Shown here: one piece after another, positions 6,021 through 11,956 of the stretch
Position numbering within the stretch: position 1 is the stretch's first letter
Layout of the letters: every line of letters begins with the position of its first letter
DNA from: Flavobacteriaceae bacterium
Lineage (GTDB): Bacteria > Bacteroidota > Bacteroidia > Flavobacteriales > Flavobacteriaceae
Direction of reading: 5' to 3'
NCBI GenBank assembly: GCA_015489265.1
Contig: WFZY01000389.1
Span: forward strand, 1 to 11,956
Length of the DNA stretch: 11,956 bases
Made by a program: the position numbers and the translations under genes
The notes under the pieces: model-generated
Told to the model about the DNA's origin: nothing
Seen by the model: the letters and a program-made list of their open reading frames with translations, nothing else
The model's database searches: none

Positions 6021-7385
6021 CTACATTTCGTCTTCTACTTTTTTGATCATCTTTTCAAAATCCAAACCACCGTAATTACCGCTACTCATCAACAACAAAG
6101 CCGTATTGTGCAAATCTAAATCATATAAATACCGGTGTAATTTTACAGGGTCAGTAAAAACTTTCAATCCGGGGTAATTAAATTCTTTAACAATCAATTC
6201 CGGTGGAATCGGGTCTAATCCTTTTAAGGCAACTGCTTTGGGAGAATAAAACACTACGGCTTCATCGGCAGCATTGAGTTTGTCTTTGTATTCGGGCAAA
6301 AATTTACGGTTCAAACTGCTGTAAGTGTGTAGTTCTAAAACTGCTATCACTTTTTTATCGGAGTAACTTTCTTTGACGGCTTTGACGCTGGCACCTACTT
6401 TGGATGGCGCATGAGCAAAATCTTTAAAAACGACACTTTTATCGTTTTCAACCAATTTTTCCAATCGTTTATCCGCCCCTTTAAAGCTTTGTATAGCTTG
6501 ATAAAAATCAGCGTTTGACACACCGATTTCATTACAAATCAAACGGGAGGCTTCGGTGTTTTGCATATTGTGCGCCCCTAATATTTGCATGGGTATTTTA
6601 CCTTGTTCTGTAACGATATAAAAATGATTACCGTCTTTTTCATATTCCGGTGTCCGGTAAGCTATAGCTTTGATATTCTTTTGATTTTGTTTAACCAAAT
6701 CTTTAAGGACAGCATCTTCTTCATTGTAAATCAAAGTGCCACCGGGTTCAATCGTATCAATATACCGGGTAAATTGGTTGATATAGTCTTGTTTATCGGG
6801 GAATTTGTTCATATGATCCCAAGCAATACCACTGATTACGGTCAAGTGCGGACGATACCATAAAAATTTGGGACGCGAGTCAATGGGTGATGACAGATAT
6901 TCATCACCTTCTAAAATAATGGTATCGAGCCGGTCGTTGAGTTTGACCATGGTTTCAAAACCTTTGAGTTGCGAACCAACCATATAATTGACATCTTTGT
7001 TTTGCGCTGCTAAAACATGCAGTATCATAGACGTGATGGTCGTTTTACCATGAGAACCGGCAACTACCACCCGCTTTTGATTTTGACTTTGCATGTATAA
7101 ATATTCGGGATAGGAATAAATATTTAAACCCAATTCCTGTGCTTTACGCAATTCGGGGTTATCCGGTTTCGCATGCATGCCGAGAATAATAGCATCAATA
7201 TCCGGTGTGATTTTTTCGGGAAACCAACCAAATTTTTCGGGCAATAAGCCGTATTTTTCCAATCGTGATTTGGACGGATCAAAAATTTCGTCGTCACTTC
7301 CGGTGATTTTGTAGTCTTTTTTATGTAAAGCGATAGCCAGATTGTGCATGGCAGCGCCACCAATGGCAATAAAATGTATGTTCAT
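6021..7385 (-). CDS. mpl: Mpl-like Mur ligase (UDP-MurNAc:tripeptide ligase family)
   Basis: This 454-residue cytoplasmic ATP-dependent ligase is about the usual length for Mpl, which attaches L-Ala-gamma-D-Glu-meso-Dap to UDP-MurNAc in peptidoglycan recycling. The N-terminal Rossmann-like domain begins IHFIAIGGAAMHNLAIAL with GSDD at 29-32. The central ATPase domain has the P-loop GSHGKTT at 110-116, the EGDEY acidic motif at 159-163, WDHMNKF at 189-195 and the GAHNMQN motif at 270-276. The C-terminal domain has KRLE (306-309), KDFAHAPSK (321-329), ELHTYSSLN (351-359) and MSSGNYGG (433-440). E. coli Mpl has FAHHPTA where this has FAHAPSK, a variant I associate with Bacteroidota homologues. 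MurC is the nearest alternative, but the FAH-P and SLN motifs favour Mpl. It stands alone, with spacers of about 290 and 430 bases on either side. Confidence 0.85.
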   Translation of the reverse strand: MNIHFIAIGGAAMHNLAIALHKKDYKITGSDDEIFDPSKSRLEKYGLLPEKFGWFPEKITPDIDAIILGMHAKPDNPELRKAQELGLNIYSYPEYLYMQSQNQKRVVVAGSHGKTTITSMILHVLAAQNKDVNYMVGSQLKGFETMVKLNDRLDTIILEGDEYLSSPIDSRPKFLWYRPHLTVISGIAWDHMNKFPDKQDYINQFTRYIDTIEPGGTLIYNEEDAVLKDLVKQNQKNIKAIAYRTPEYEKDGNHFYIVTEQGKIPMQILGAHNMQNTEASRLICNEIGVSNADFYQAIQSFKGADKRLEKLVENDKSVVFKDFAHAPSKVGASVKAVKESYSDKKVIAVLELHTYSSLNRKFLPEYKDKLNAADEAVVFYSPKAVALKGLDPIPPELIVKEFNYPGLKVFTDPVKLHRYLYDLDLHNTALLLMSSGNYGGLDFEKMIKKVEDEM

Positions 7386-7673
7386 GATAATTAGTTAAAA
7401 GTTAAAAAGTGGATTTCATAGAATATTTTGCTCTTTGATAATTATTCATTAGTTCATTTAATATTTTCTTCAACAAATTTGAGGAATTGAGGATTTATTC
7501 GGCTTCATGGGCTATTAAAGTTCTTTAATGTTTATTTTCTGTTACATAGTTTATTTCTACTTACAATTTGAGGAAATGAAGAAATAAGGATTTCTTTAAG
7601 AAATTAAAAACATAAAATTAATAAACTTCTTAATGGTCTTAATGCCTTAATGGTTTTAATTTTTCATTTTCAA
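7386..7673. repeat. AT-rich spacer with short repeats between yciO and mpl
   Basis: No gene is supported. It contains two near-copies of an AATTTGAGGAA(T/A)TGA motif (about 7477-7491 and 7565-7579), each followed by an AGGATTT block, and a 9-base-period TTAATG run at about 7629-7654. AATTAGTTAAAAGTT at 7390-7404 recurs in the opposite orientation near 10230-10244. No match to TTG-N19-TAnnTTTG was found for mpl. Confidence 0.45.
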
Positions 7674-8297
7674 TTAAAAAAGCCGGTCAATATCGCCTTT
7701 TCCTTCACGGATGATTTCCGGTTCATCTCCGGTTAAATCAATTACTGTTGACGGATTGTTGTCGCCATATCCGGCATCGATGATCACATCGACCAATTTA
7801 CCCCATTTTTCATTTATCAATTCCGGATCGGTAGTATATTCTACGACTTCATCATCGTCTTTGATGGAAATGTTAACAATTGGATGTCCTAATTTTTCAA
7901 TGATTTTGAGCAAAATAACATTGTTGGGAACGCGCATACCAAAAGTTTTACGCTTTTTAAAAACTTTGGGCAGATTGTTGTTCGCCGGTAAAATCATGGT
8001 ATAAGGTCCGGGAAAAGCTTTTTTTAAGATTTTGAATGTCGCCGTATCAATTTGCTTGGTATATTCGGACAAATGGCTCAAACCGGAAAACAAAAATGTA
8101 AAGTTTGCTTTATCAACTTTAGTACCTTTGAGCTGTGCCAACTTTTCTATGGCTTTATTACTTTTGATAGAAGCCCCCAAACCATAAACCGTATCGGTCG
8201 GGTATATGACCAATCCGCCGTTACGAAGGGTTTCTACGACTTCGTCTATGAGAATTTGGTCAGTATGGTCGTTGTATAGTTTGATGAATTTTGCCAT
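7674..8297 (-). CDS. yciO: YciO/YrdC/Sua5-family protein, probable threonylcarbamoyl-AMP synthase-like
   Basis: This 207-residue protein of the YrdC fold has family motifs YPTDTVYGLG at 32-41, NFTFLFSGLSHLSEYT at 65-80, FPGPYTMILPA at 95-105, KRKTFGMRVPNN at 115-126 and PSTVIDLTGDEPEIIREGKG near the C terminus. YrdC/TsaC enzymes make threonylcarbamoyl-AMP from threonine, bicarbonate and ATP for the t6A modification of tRNA. The length and the NFT, LSxLSxY and KRKTxGMRVP signatures match the E. coli YciO branch better than TsaC, so its exact cellular role is less certain. It lacks the C-terminal extension of long Sua5 proteins. A TAACTTTG box lies 26 bases upstream of the ATG. Confidence 0.87.
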   Translation of the reverse strand: MAKFIKLYNDHTDQILIDEVVETLRNGGLVIYPTDTVYGLGASIKSNKAIEKLAQLKGTKVDKANFTFLFSGLSHLSEYTKQIDTATFKILKKAFPGPYTMILPANNNLPKVFKKRKTFGMRVPNNVILLKIIEKLGHPIVNISIKDDDEVVEYTTDPELINEKWGKLVDVIIDAGYGDNNPSTVIDLTGDEPEIIREGKGDIDRLF

Positions 8298-8322
8298 AAG
8301 AGTTGATTTTTTAGTTTTGATG

Positions 8323-8330
8323 CAAAGTTA
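8323..8330 (-). promoter_or_regulatory. Possible -7 box of yciO promoter
   Basis: On the minus strand TAACTTTG matches TAnnTTTG and is positioned to start transcription about 20 bases before the yciO ATG. No TTG is found 19-21 bases further upstream, so only half of the promoter consensus is met. Confidence 0.38.
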
Positions 8331-8337
8331 GTAATAA

Positions 8338-8370
8338 TTGGTGATATGGTTAATCGGTTATTTGAGGAAT
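8338..8370. repeat. GGTGATATGGTTA / TTTGAGGAAT module, copy 1
   Basis: TTGGTGATATGGTTA at 8338-8352 is identical to 9971-9985, and both are followed by a GGTTATTTGA segment and a TTTGAGGAAT block. This copy lies about 40 bases upstream of the yciO start, the other 12 bases upstream of the iorB start. Confidence 0.5.
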
Positions 8371-8375
8371 GTTAA

Positions 8376-8561
8376 TTAAAAAAATGCGAAGGAGAAAGTG
8401 GAAAGTTCGAAGGAAAATTTTGTGCATTCAAACATATTTTCTTGTTTGGGATAGACGGTAAAATCGATATTGCCTAAAATTTCGGTAGTATTAAACTGCC
8501 TGAACCAATCAACGGCTACTTTGTTTTTAAGCTCTTCTTCTCTGATGTTTTTGTATTTCAT
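8376..8561 (-). pseudogene. N-terminal relic of an Eco57I-like type II restriction-modification enzyme
   Basis: A 61-codon minus-strand frame begins MKYKNIREEELKNKVAVDWF and continues with FNTTEILGNIDFTVYPKQ. From memory this resembles the first 40 or so residues of large single-chain type IIG/Eco57I-like restriction-methylation proteins (the LKNKVA...D...T..IGNIDF signature), which exceed 900 residues. Here the resemblance stops near residue 45 (about 8427), where a low-complexity tail FSFELSTFSFAFF leads to a stop. No methyltransferase or nuclease motif follows in any frame before yciO. It is therefore most likely the stump of a deleted gene. A genuine short protein cannot be excluded. Confidence 0.5.
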
Positions 8562-8635
8562 TGTGTCGATTTTATCTATATTGACATATTTTTATGTTGT
8601 AAAATTAAGTAGTTAATAAATGCTATCTAAAAAAA

Positions 8636-9316
8636 TTATAATTCATGATGGTCGGCAAAGCTATAATATTGATTGCCTGCAATAATCAAATGGTCTATTA
8701 AATGCAAATTGAGATAGTCGGTAGCGCCTTTGATTTTTTTGGTTAAGTCTTTGTCTGACTTGCTGGGTTTTAAATTACCCGAAGGGTGGTTGTGTGCCAT
8801 GATAAAAGCCGTTGCGTCTTTTTCGAGAAGCCGTTTTAAAAGCAAACGAATATCCACCAAGGCATTATCCAATCCGCCTTGATATAATTTTTCAACACCG
8901 GACATCGTATTTTTTCGCATATAAATAATCCAAAATTCTTCGATGTTTTTATCTGACAAGTTGGGTGCCAACAATTCAAAAGCATCACGAGAACTTCTGA
9001 TTTCTTTACGTTCTAGGGCTTCAGACATATTACGACGTTTACCTATTTCTAATGCGGCAACAATACTGATAGCTTTTGCTTCACCTATTCCCTTGTATTG
9101 CATCAACTCCTTGAGTGATAATTTTGCCAACCGGTGCCAATTATTTTCGGCATCTTTTAAAATTCTCTGCGATAAACTTACGGCTGATTCATCACGGTTC
9201 CCCGAACCGATTAAAATAGCTATCAATTCAGCATTAGAAAGTGCAACCACACCTTTTTGTAGCAATTTTTCTCTCGGACGGTCATCTTTTGACCACTGAT
9301 TGATAGGGATTTTCAT
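8636..9316 (-). CDS. radC: RadC family JAB-domain protein
   Basis: The product is 226 residues from the chosen ATG. An N-terminal segment with DDRPREKLLQKG and ALSNAELIAILIGSG is followed by a helix-hairpin-helix (YKGIGEAKAISIVAALEIGKRR, GIGEAKA at 76-82). The JAB/MPN domain has the metal-binding signature H175-N-H177-PSGNLKP-S185-KS-D188, an intact H-x-H-x7-S-x2-D set. RadC is named as a DNA repair protein, but its biochemical role is unsettled; the JAMM residues suggest metal-dependent hydrolase chemistry. I chose the start MKIPINQWSKDD (9316) because homologues begin close to the QW/DDRPREK motif; the longer ATG at 9358 adds 14 residues and lies 21 bases after the iorB stop. The close spacing to iorB suggests co-transcription. 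Confidence 0.93.
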   Translation of the reverse strand: MKIPINQWSKDDRPREKLLQKGVVALSNAELIAILIGSGNRDESAVSLSQRILKDAENNWHRLAKLSLKELMQYKGIGEAKAISIVAALEIGKRRNMSEALERKEIRSSRDAFELLAPNLSDKNIEEFWIIYMRKNTMSGVEKLYQGGLDNALVDIRLLLKRLLEKDATAFIMAHNHPSGNLKPSKSDKDLTKKIKGATDYLNLHLIDHLIIAGNQYYSFADHHEL

Positions 9317-9379
9317 TTTTGTTCCGGACCTTTTAGACGACATATCAAAAGTTATCACTTAATAATAAGAGGCTTTGAT

Positions 9380-9958
9380 TTATGAAACCAAGATAGCGGA
9401 TTTTCCCAATTCGTAGGCATCAAGATTCATTTGCACAATCCGGTCACCTTTGCGTTGGAACAAATCAGCGATAACCTTTTTGAGTAATTCATCTTCAAAA
9501 GGTAGTAAATCGGCAACGGCGCCAATCATAACAATATTTGCTGCTCTGAAATTTCCGGCACGTTTAGCCAAGGTTCTTGCATCAACAATACGGTGATGCG
9601 GAAATTGTTCAATTTGTGCTTTTAAGGCATTTTCATCCGGATAATTGGAAATGTTTTTAAACGGATTGATGTCTGTTACGAGATAGCCTTCCGAATGTAA
9701 ATAGGATAAATATCGTAACAATTCCATAGGCTCGACTGATAAGATAATATCCGCTTTGCCTTTAGGAATCAAATCGGAATAAACCGGCTGATCAGATATG
9801 CGTACGTGCGATTGCACCGCACCGCCACGTTGGCTCATGCCATGTACTTCCGATTGTTTGACGTTGAAGCCGCTTTCTAATGCTGCGGTATCTAAAACTG
9901 CCGAAATGGTCAATATGCCTTGACCGCCGACGCCTGATATGATGATGTCTTTTTTCAT
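9380..9958 (-). CDS. iorB: Indolepyruvate:ferredoxin oxidoreductase beta subunit
   Basis: This 192-residue protein has the fold of the gamma domain of 2-oxoacid:acceptor oxidoreductases, close to the usual IorB length. Signatures are the glycine-rich GVGGQGILT at 9-17, EVHGMSQRGGAVQSHVR at 37-53, a KADIILSVEPME stretch and NIVMIGAVADLL near the C terminus. With IorA it oxidatively decarboxylates arylpyruvates (from Trp, Phe and Tyr transamination) to aryl-acetyl-CoA, passing electrons to ferredoxin in the cytoplasm. It lies downstream of iorA in the same direction, but 286 bases of repeat-bearing DNA separate them, so it may have its own promoter. A dispersed repeat begins 12 bases upstream of its ATG. 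Confidence 0.93.
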   Translation of the reverse strand: MKKDIIISGVGGQGILTISAVLDTAALESGFNVKQSEVHGMSQRGGAVQSHVRISDQPVYSDLIPKGKADIILSVEPMELLRYLSYLHSEGYLVTDINPFKNISNYPDENALKAQIEQFPHHRIVDARTLAKRAGNFRAANIVMIGAVADLLPFEDELLKKVIADLFQRKGDRIVQMNLDAYELGKSAILVS

Positions 9959-9970
9959 TCTCTTTGTTAT

Positions 9971-10010
9971 TTGGTGATATGGTTATTTGGTTATTTGATT
10001 TGAGGAATTG
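9971..10010. repeat. GGTGATATGGTTA / ATTTGAGGAATTG module, copy 2
   Basis: TTGGTGATATGGTTA at 9971-9985 is followed by a near-tandem GGTTATTTGGTTATTTG run and ATTTGAGGAATTGA at 9998-10011. It parallels the module at 8338-8370. Another ATTTGAGGAATTGA copy is at 10085-10098. Confidence 0.5.
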
Positions 10011-10110
10011 ATAATCTTATCCCCTTCATAGACAACTTTGTTCTTTGGTATTAATTTGTAACTTCAAAATAATTTCTGCTATTAATTTGAGGAATTGAGA
10101 AAATTTCAGT

Positions 10111-10206
10111 TGTCATTTCGAACCTAGTGAGAAATCTTTTTATCAATTATCATTTTTATTTCTTATCCAACTCGCTATCTCAATTCTTTCCCCGGTAATT
10201 ATCGGG
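10111..10206 (+). repeat. Dispersed TGTCATTTCGAAC element, copy 2, with palindromic right end
   Basis: The element starts TGTCATTTCGAACCTAGTGAG at 10111, followed by an AAATCTTTTT stretch, and may end at the near-palindrome CCCGGTAATTATCGGG (10191-10206, eight pairs with one G-T) followed by GATGACGTCA. It matches the start of the element at 5899-5939 in the opposite orientation. It lies in the gap between iorA and iorB. Confidence 0.45.
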
Positions 10207-10244
10207 ATGACGTCACTATGTTCCGCTTTCAACTTTTAACTAAT

Positions 10245-11861
10245 TTAGTAACTAGGTTCAAATGTATTAAATTGTCGTGCCAGTTCTTTCTTATCGTTAG
10301 ACATTGTAACGCAAGGGCGTTGTGCAATAATCAACGACACACCTTGATAATCTAATTCTTTTTTAATGATTTCTACATTTTTACCGTGATATTTTTTCAA
10401 CGGAATTATGATTTTAATATGCTCTTCCGGCACGCCTAGTCCTCTGGCAATATCATATAAACGTCCCATAGCAGCCGATGGCTGAGCACCGGTCATAGCG
10501 ACTGCCGAATTATCAGATATGATGACGGTAATAGGCGAATTATCCCATACGGCACTCAACAAGCCGGTCATACCCGAATGCGTAAACGTGGAATCACCAA
10601 TTACGGCAATTGCCGGCAACAATCCGGCATCGGCAGCCCCTTTTGCCATAGGAATGGAAGCGCCCATGTCTATTAAAGTATCAATGCTATCGTAGGGTTC
10701 TAAAACGCCCAATGAATAACATCCGATGTCTGAAAATATACGGTTGTCGCCTATTTCGGGGATAATATCATTGAGTTCTTCATACAGGTCGATATGACCA
10801 CAACCCGGACAAAGTTGCGGGGGGCGTCCAGCAACTATTTCCGGTATTTCTGCATCGATATTGTCTTCCAATCCGAGAGCGTATGCCACAATATTCGGGT
10901 TGAGTTCGCCTGTTCGGGGAATGTCACCGGTCAGTCTGCCGGTTACCTTTTGTTCTCTGCCCAAATAATCACCAATCATTTCTTCTATAAACGGATAACC
11001 ATCTTCTAAAATCAGAATTTTATCAACACGGTCAAACATTTTTCGTACTTGTTCTTTAGGTAGCGGGTAATGACTGACTTTTAAAACGTCATAAGGGACA
11101 CCATTAGGGTAATTTTCAAGCAAATAATTGATGGCAATGCCGGAAGCGATAATCCCGAGAGATTGGTCTGTACCTTCTTCATAAACATTCCAAGGGGATG
11201 CTTCGGCTATTTTTTCCAGTTCATTTTGTTTTTCGATTAAGCCGCTATATTGGATTTTGGCAAAAGACGGAATCAAGGCAAAACGCTTGGTATCTTCTAC
11301 TAAATTTAATGGGTTTTGCTCATGTTTGTCTTTTAATTTTATATTGGCTCGCGAGTGTGATAAGCGCGTAACCGAACGAAAAAGAACAGGTAATTTGGTT
11401 TTTTCGGATAACTCAAATGCGTACGACATCATATCGTATGCTTCTTGTTGATTTGAGGGTTCCAAAATAGGCAGCATGGCAAATTTGCCGTAGAAACGAC
11501 TGTCTTGTTCATTTTGTGAGGAATGTTGTGAGGGGTCGTCAGCCACAACTACTACAAGTCCGCCATTGATACCGGATATTGCCATATTGATAAAAGCATC
11601 GGCTGCGACATTCAGCCCGACATGTTTCATAGTAACGATGGCACGTTTGCCGGCATACGACATACCTAACGCTTCTTCCATAGCCACTTTTTCGTTGGTG
11701 GACCAATGCGCTTTTATTTTGCCTGATTTAGTTTCCGGTTGTACCGTGATATATTCAATAATTTCGGTAGAAGGCGTTCCCGGATAACCATAAGCGCCTG
11801 ACAAACCGGCATCGATGGCACCTTGAGCAATGGCTTCATTTCCCAATAGTATTTTTTGCAT
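10245..11861 (-). CDS. iorA: Indolepyruvate:ferredoxin oxidoreductase alpha subunit, lacking the C-terminal ferredoxin domain
   Basis: This is a 538-residue thiamine-diphosphate enzyme subunit. The N-terminal pyrimidine-binding domain has GNEAIAQGAIDAG, GYPGTPSTE (25-33) and NEKVAMEEALGMSYAG. A middle transketolase-C-like domain reaches about residue 335. The pyrophosphate-binding domain begins at LCPGCGH (350-356) and carries GDSTFTHSG (422-430) through N451, the GDx-to-N ThDP/Mg signature. Cysteines 351, 354, 381 (SDIGCYSLG) and 517 (AQRPC) match the spacing of the proximal [4Fe-4S] ligands in related oxidoreductases. Archaeal IorA proteins then continue with a domain of about 70-80 residues holding two [4Fe-4S] clusters; here the chain stops 21 residues after C517. 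From memory, Bacteroidota homologues of about 530 residues share this short form, so it is probably intact. Partner iorB lies downstream. Confidence 0.93.
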   Translation of the reverse strand: MQKILLGNEAIAQGAIDAGLSGAYGYPGTPSTEIIEYITVQPETKSGKIKAHWSTNEKVAMEEALGMSYAGKRAIVTMKHVGLNVAADAFINMAISGINGGLVVVVADDPSQHSSQNEQDSRFYGKFAMLPILEPSNQQEAYDMMSYAFELSEKTKLPVLFRSVTRLSHSRANIKLKDKHEQNPLNLVEDTKRFALIPSFAKIQYSGLIEKQNELEKIAEASPWNVYEEGTDQSLGIIASGIAINYLLENYPNGVPYDVLKVSHYPLPKEQVRKMFDRVDKILILEDGYPFIEEMIGDYLGREQKVTGRLTGDIPRTGELNPNIVAYALGLEDNIDAEIPEIVAGRPPQLCPGCGHIDLYEELNDIIPEIGDNRIFSDIGCYSLGVLEPYDSIDTLIDMGASIPMAKGAADAGLLPAIAVIGDSTFTHSGMTGLLSAVWDNSPITVIISDNSAVAMTGAQPSAAMGRLYDIARGLGVPEEHIKIIIPLKKYHGKNVEIIKKELDYQGVSLIIAQRPCVTMSNDKKELARQFNTFEPSY

Positions 11862-11894
11862 AATTGTATATTTTCAAATCTCGCTTAAAGATAT

Positions 11895-11925
11895 AAAAAA
11901 AATGCCATTATTAAATGACATTTTT
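11895..11925 (-). terminator. Intrinsic terminator of the gene to the right of iorA
   Basis: In minus-strand RNA, AUGUCAUU (11921-11914) pairs with AAUGGCAU (11909-11902) through eight pairs including one G-U, with a four-base UAAU loop, and is followed by eight U's. In + strand RNA the wobble becomes an A-C mismatch, which supports the minus orientation. It ends about 35 bases before the iorA ATG, so iorA should start its own transcript. Confidence 0.72.
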
Positions 11926-11956
11926 GAGATTTTCTGTTTTTTAAATGCTTATTTAG

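Noticed and set aside
6585..6863. Plus-strand frame opposite mpl, and similar ones opposite yciO, radC and iorA
   Set aside because: They lie wholly opposite well-supported genes with clear motifs and have no recognisable product.
8562..8635. Hairpin ACATA-TATGT as a radC terminator
   Set aside because: A five-pair AT-only stem without a U tract is too weak to support.
11876..11883. GAGATTTG as a -7 promoter box for iorA
   Set aside because: It misses the first T of TAnnTTTG, has no TTG at the expected distance and lies only about 15 bases from the ATG.

Overview
The window looks like a chromosomal segment of a Bacteroidota (Bacteroidetes) bacterium. It is AT-rich, with A-rich translation starts that lack a Shine-Dalgarno sequence. 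At least one promoter fits the phylum's TTG-N19-TAnnTTTG pattern. Several proteins have Bacteroidota-typical forms: an ECF sigma factor ending in a VSINTALGRMRYALIN helix, an Mpl-like Mur ligase, and surface proteins with the familiar N-terminal GTTELKYVPYAKFA-type domain. The iorAB genes hint at amino-acid fermentation or anaerobic metabolism, but the order or genus cannot be fixed from this stretch.

Left part (1-4748, + strand): two tandem paralogous genes, 5 bases apart, for large secreted repeat proteins. Gene A enters the window already open and carries 36 copies of a 17-residue (51-bp) repeat of the type NTTGNNNTATGxxALxx. Gene B is complete, has a signal peptide and carries 10 copies. 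Both have a 51-residue (153-bp) repeat before the 17-residue array and a KLYIDxSSTxxPLIYGDFST cap after it. Their C-terminal domains differ. A strong bidirectional terminator (about 4765-4799) closes this unit.

Right part (4800-11956): all genes are on the minus strand. From right to left they are iorA and iorB (indolepyruvate:ferredoxin oxidoreductase), radC, an N-terminal relic of a type II restriction-modification enzyme, a yciO/yrdC-family gene, an mpl-like peptidoglycan ligase, an ECF sigma factor with a recognisable promoter, and a 41-codon small ORF between the sigma gene and the shared terminator. A minus-strand terminator at 11895-11925 separates iorA from whatever lies further right.

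The intergenic spaces on the right are rich in short dispersed repeats: a TGTCATTTCGAAC element in two opposite copies, an ATTTGAGGAATTGA motif in five near-copies, a GGTGATATGGTTA module upstream of two genes, and a two-hairpin REP-like module. They split iorA from iorB by 286 bases and fill the gap before the sigma gene. The housekeeping genes do not form an obvious pathway. The most unusual content is the repeat-protein pair, the small ORF behind the sigma factor and the ferredoxin-domain-less IorA. I see no complete defence system, prophage, CRISPR array, tRNA or rRNA.
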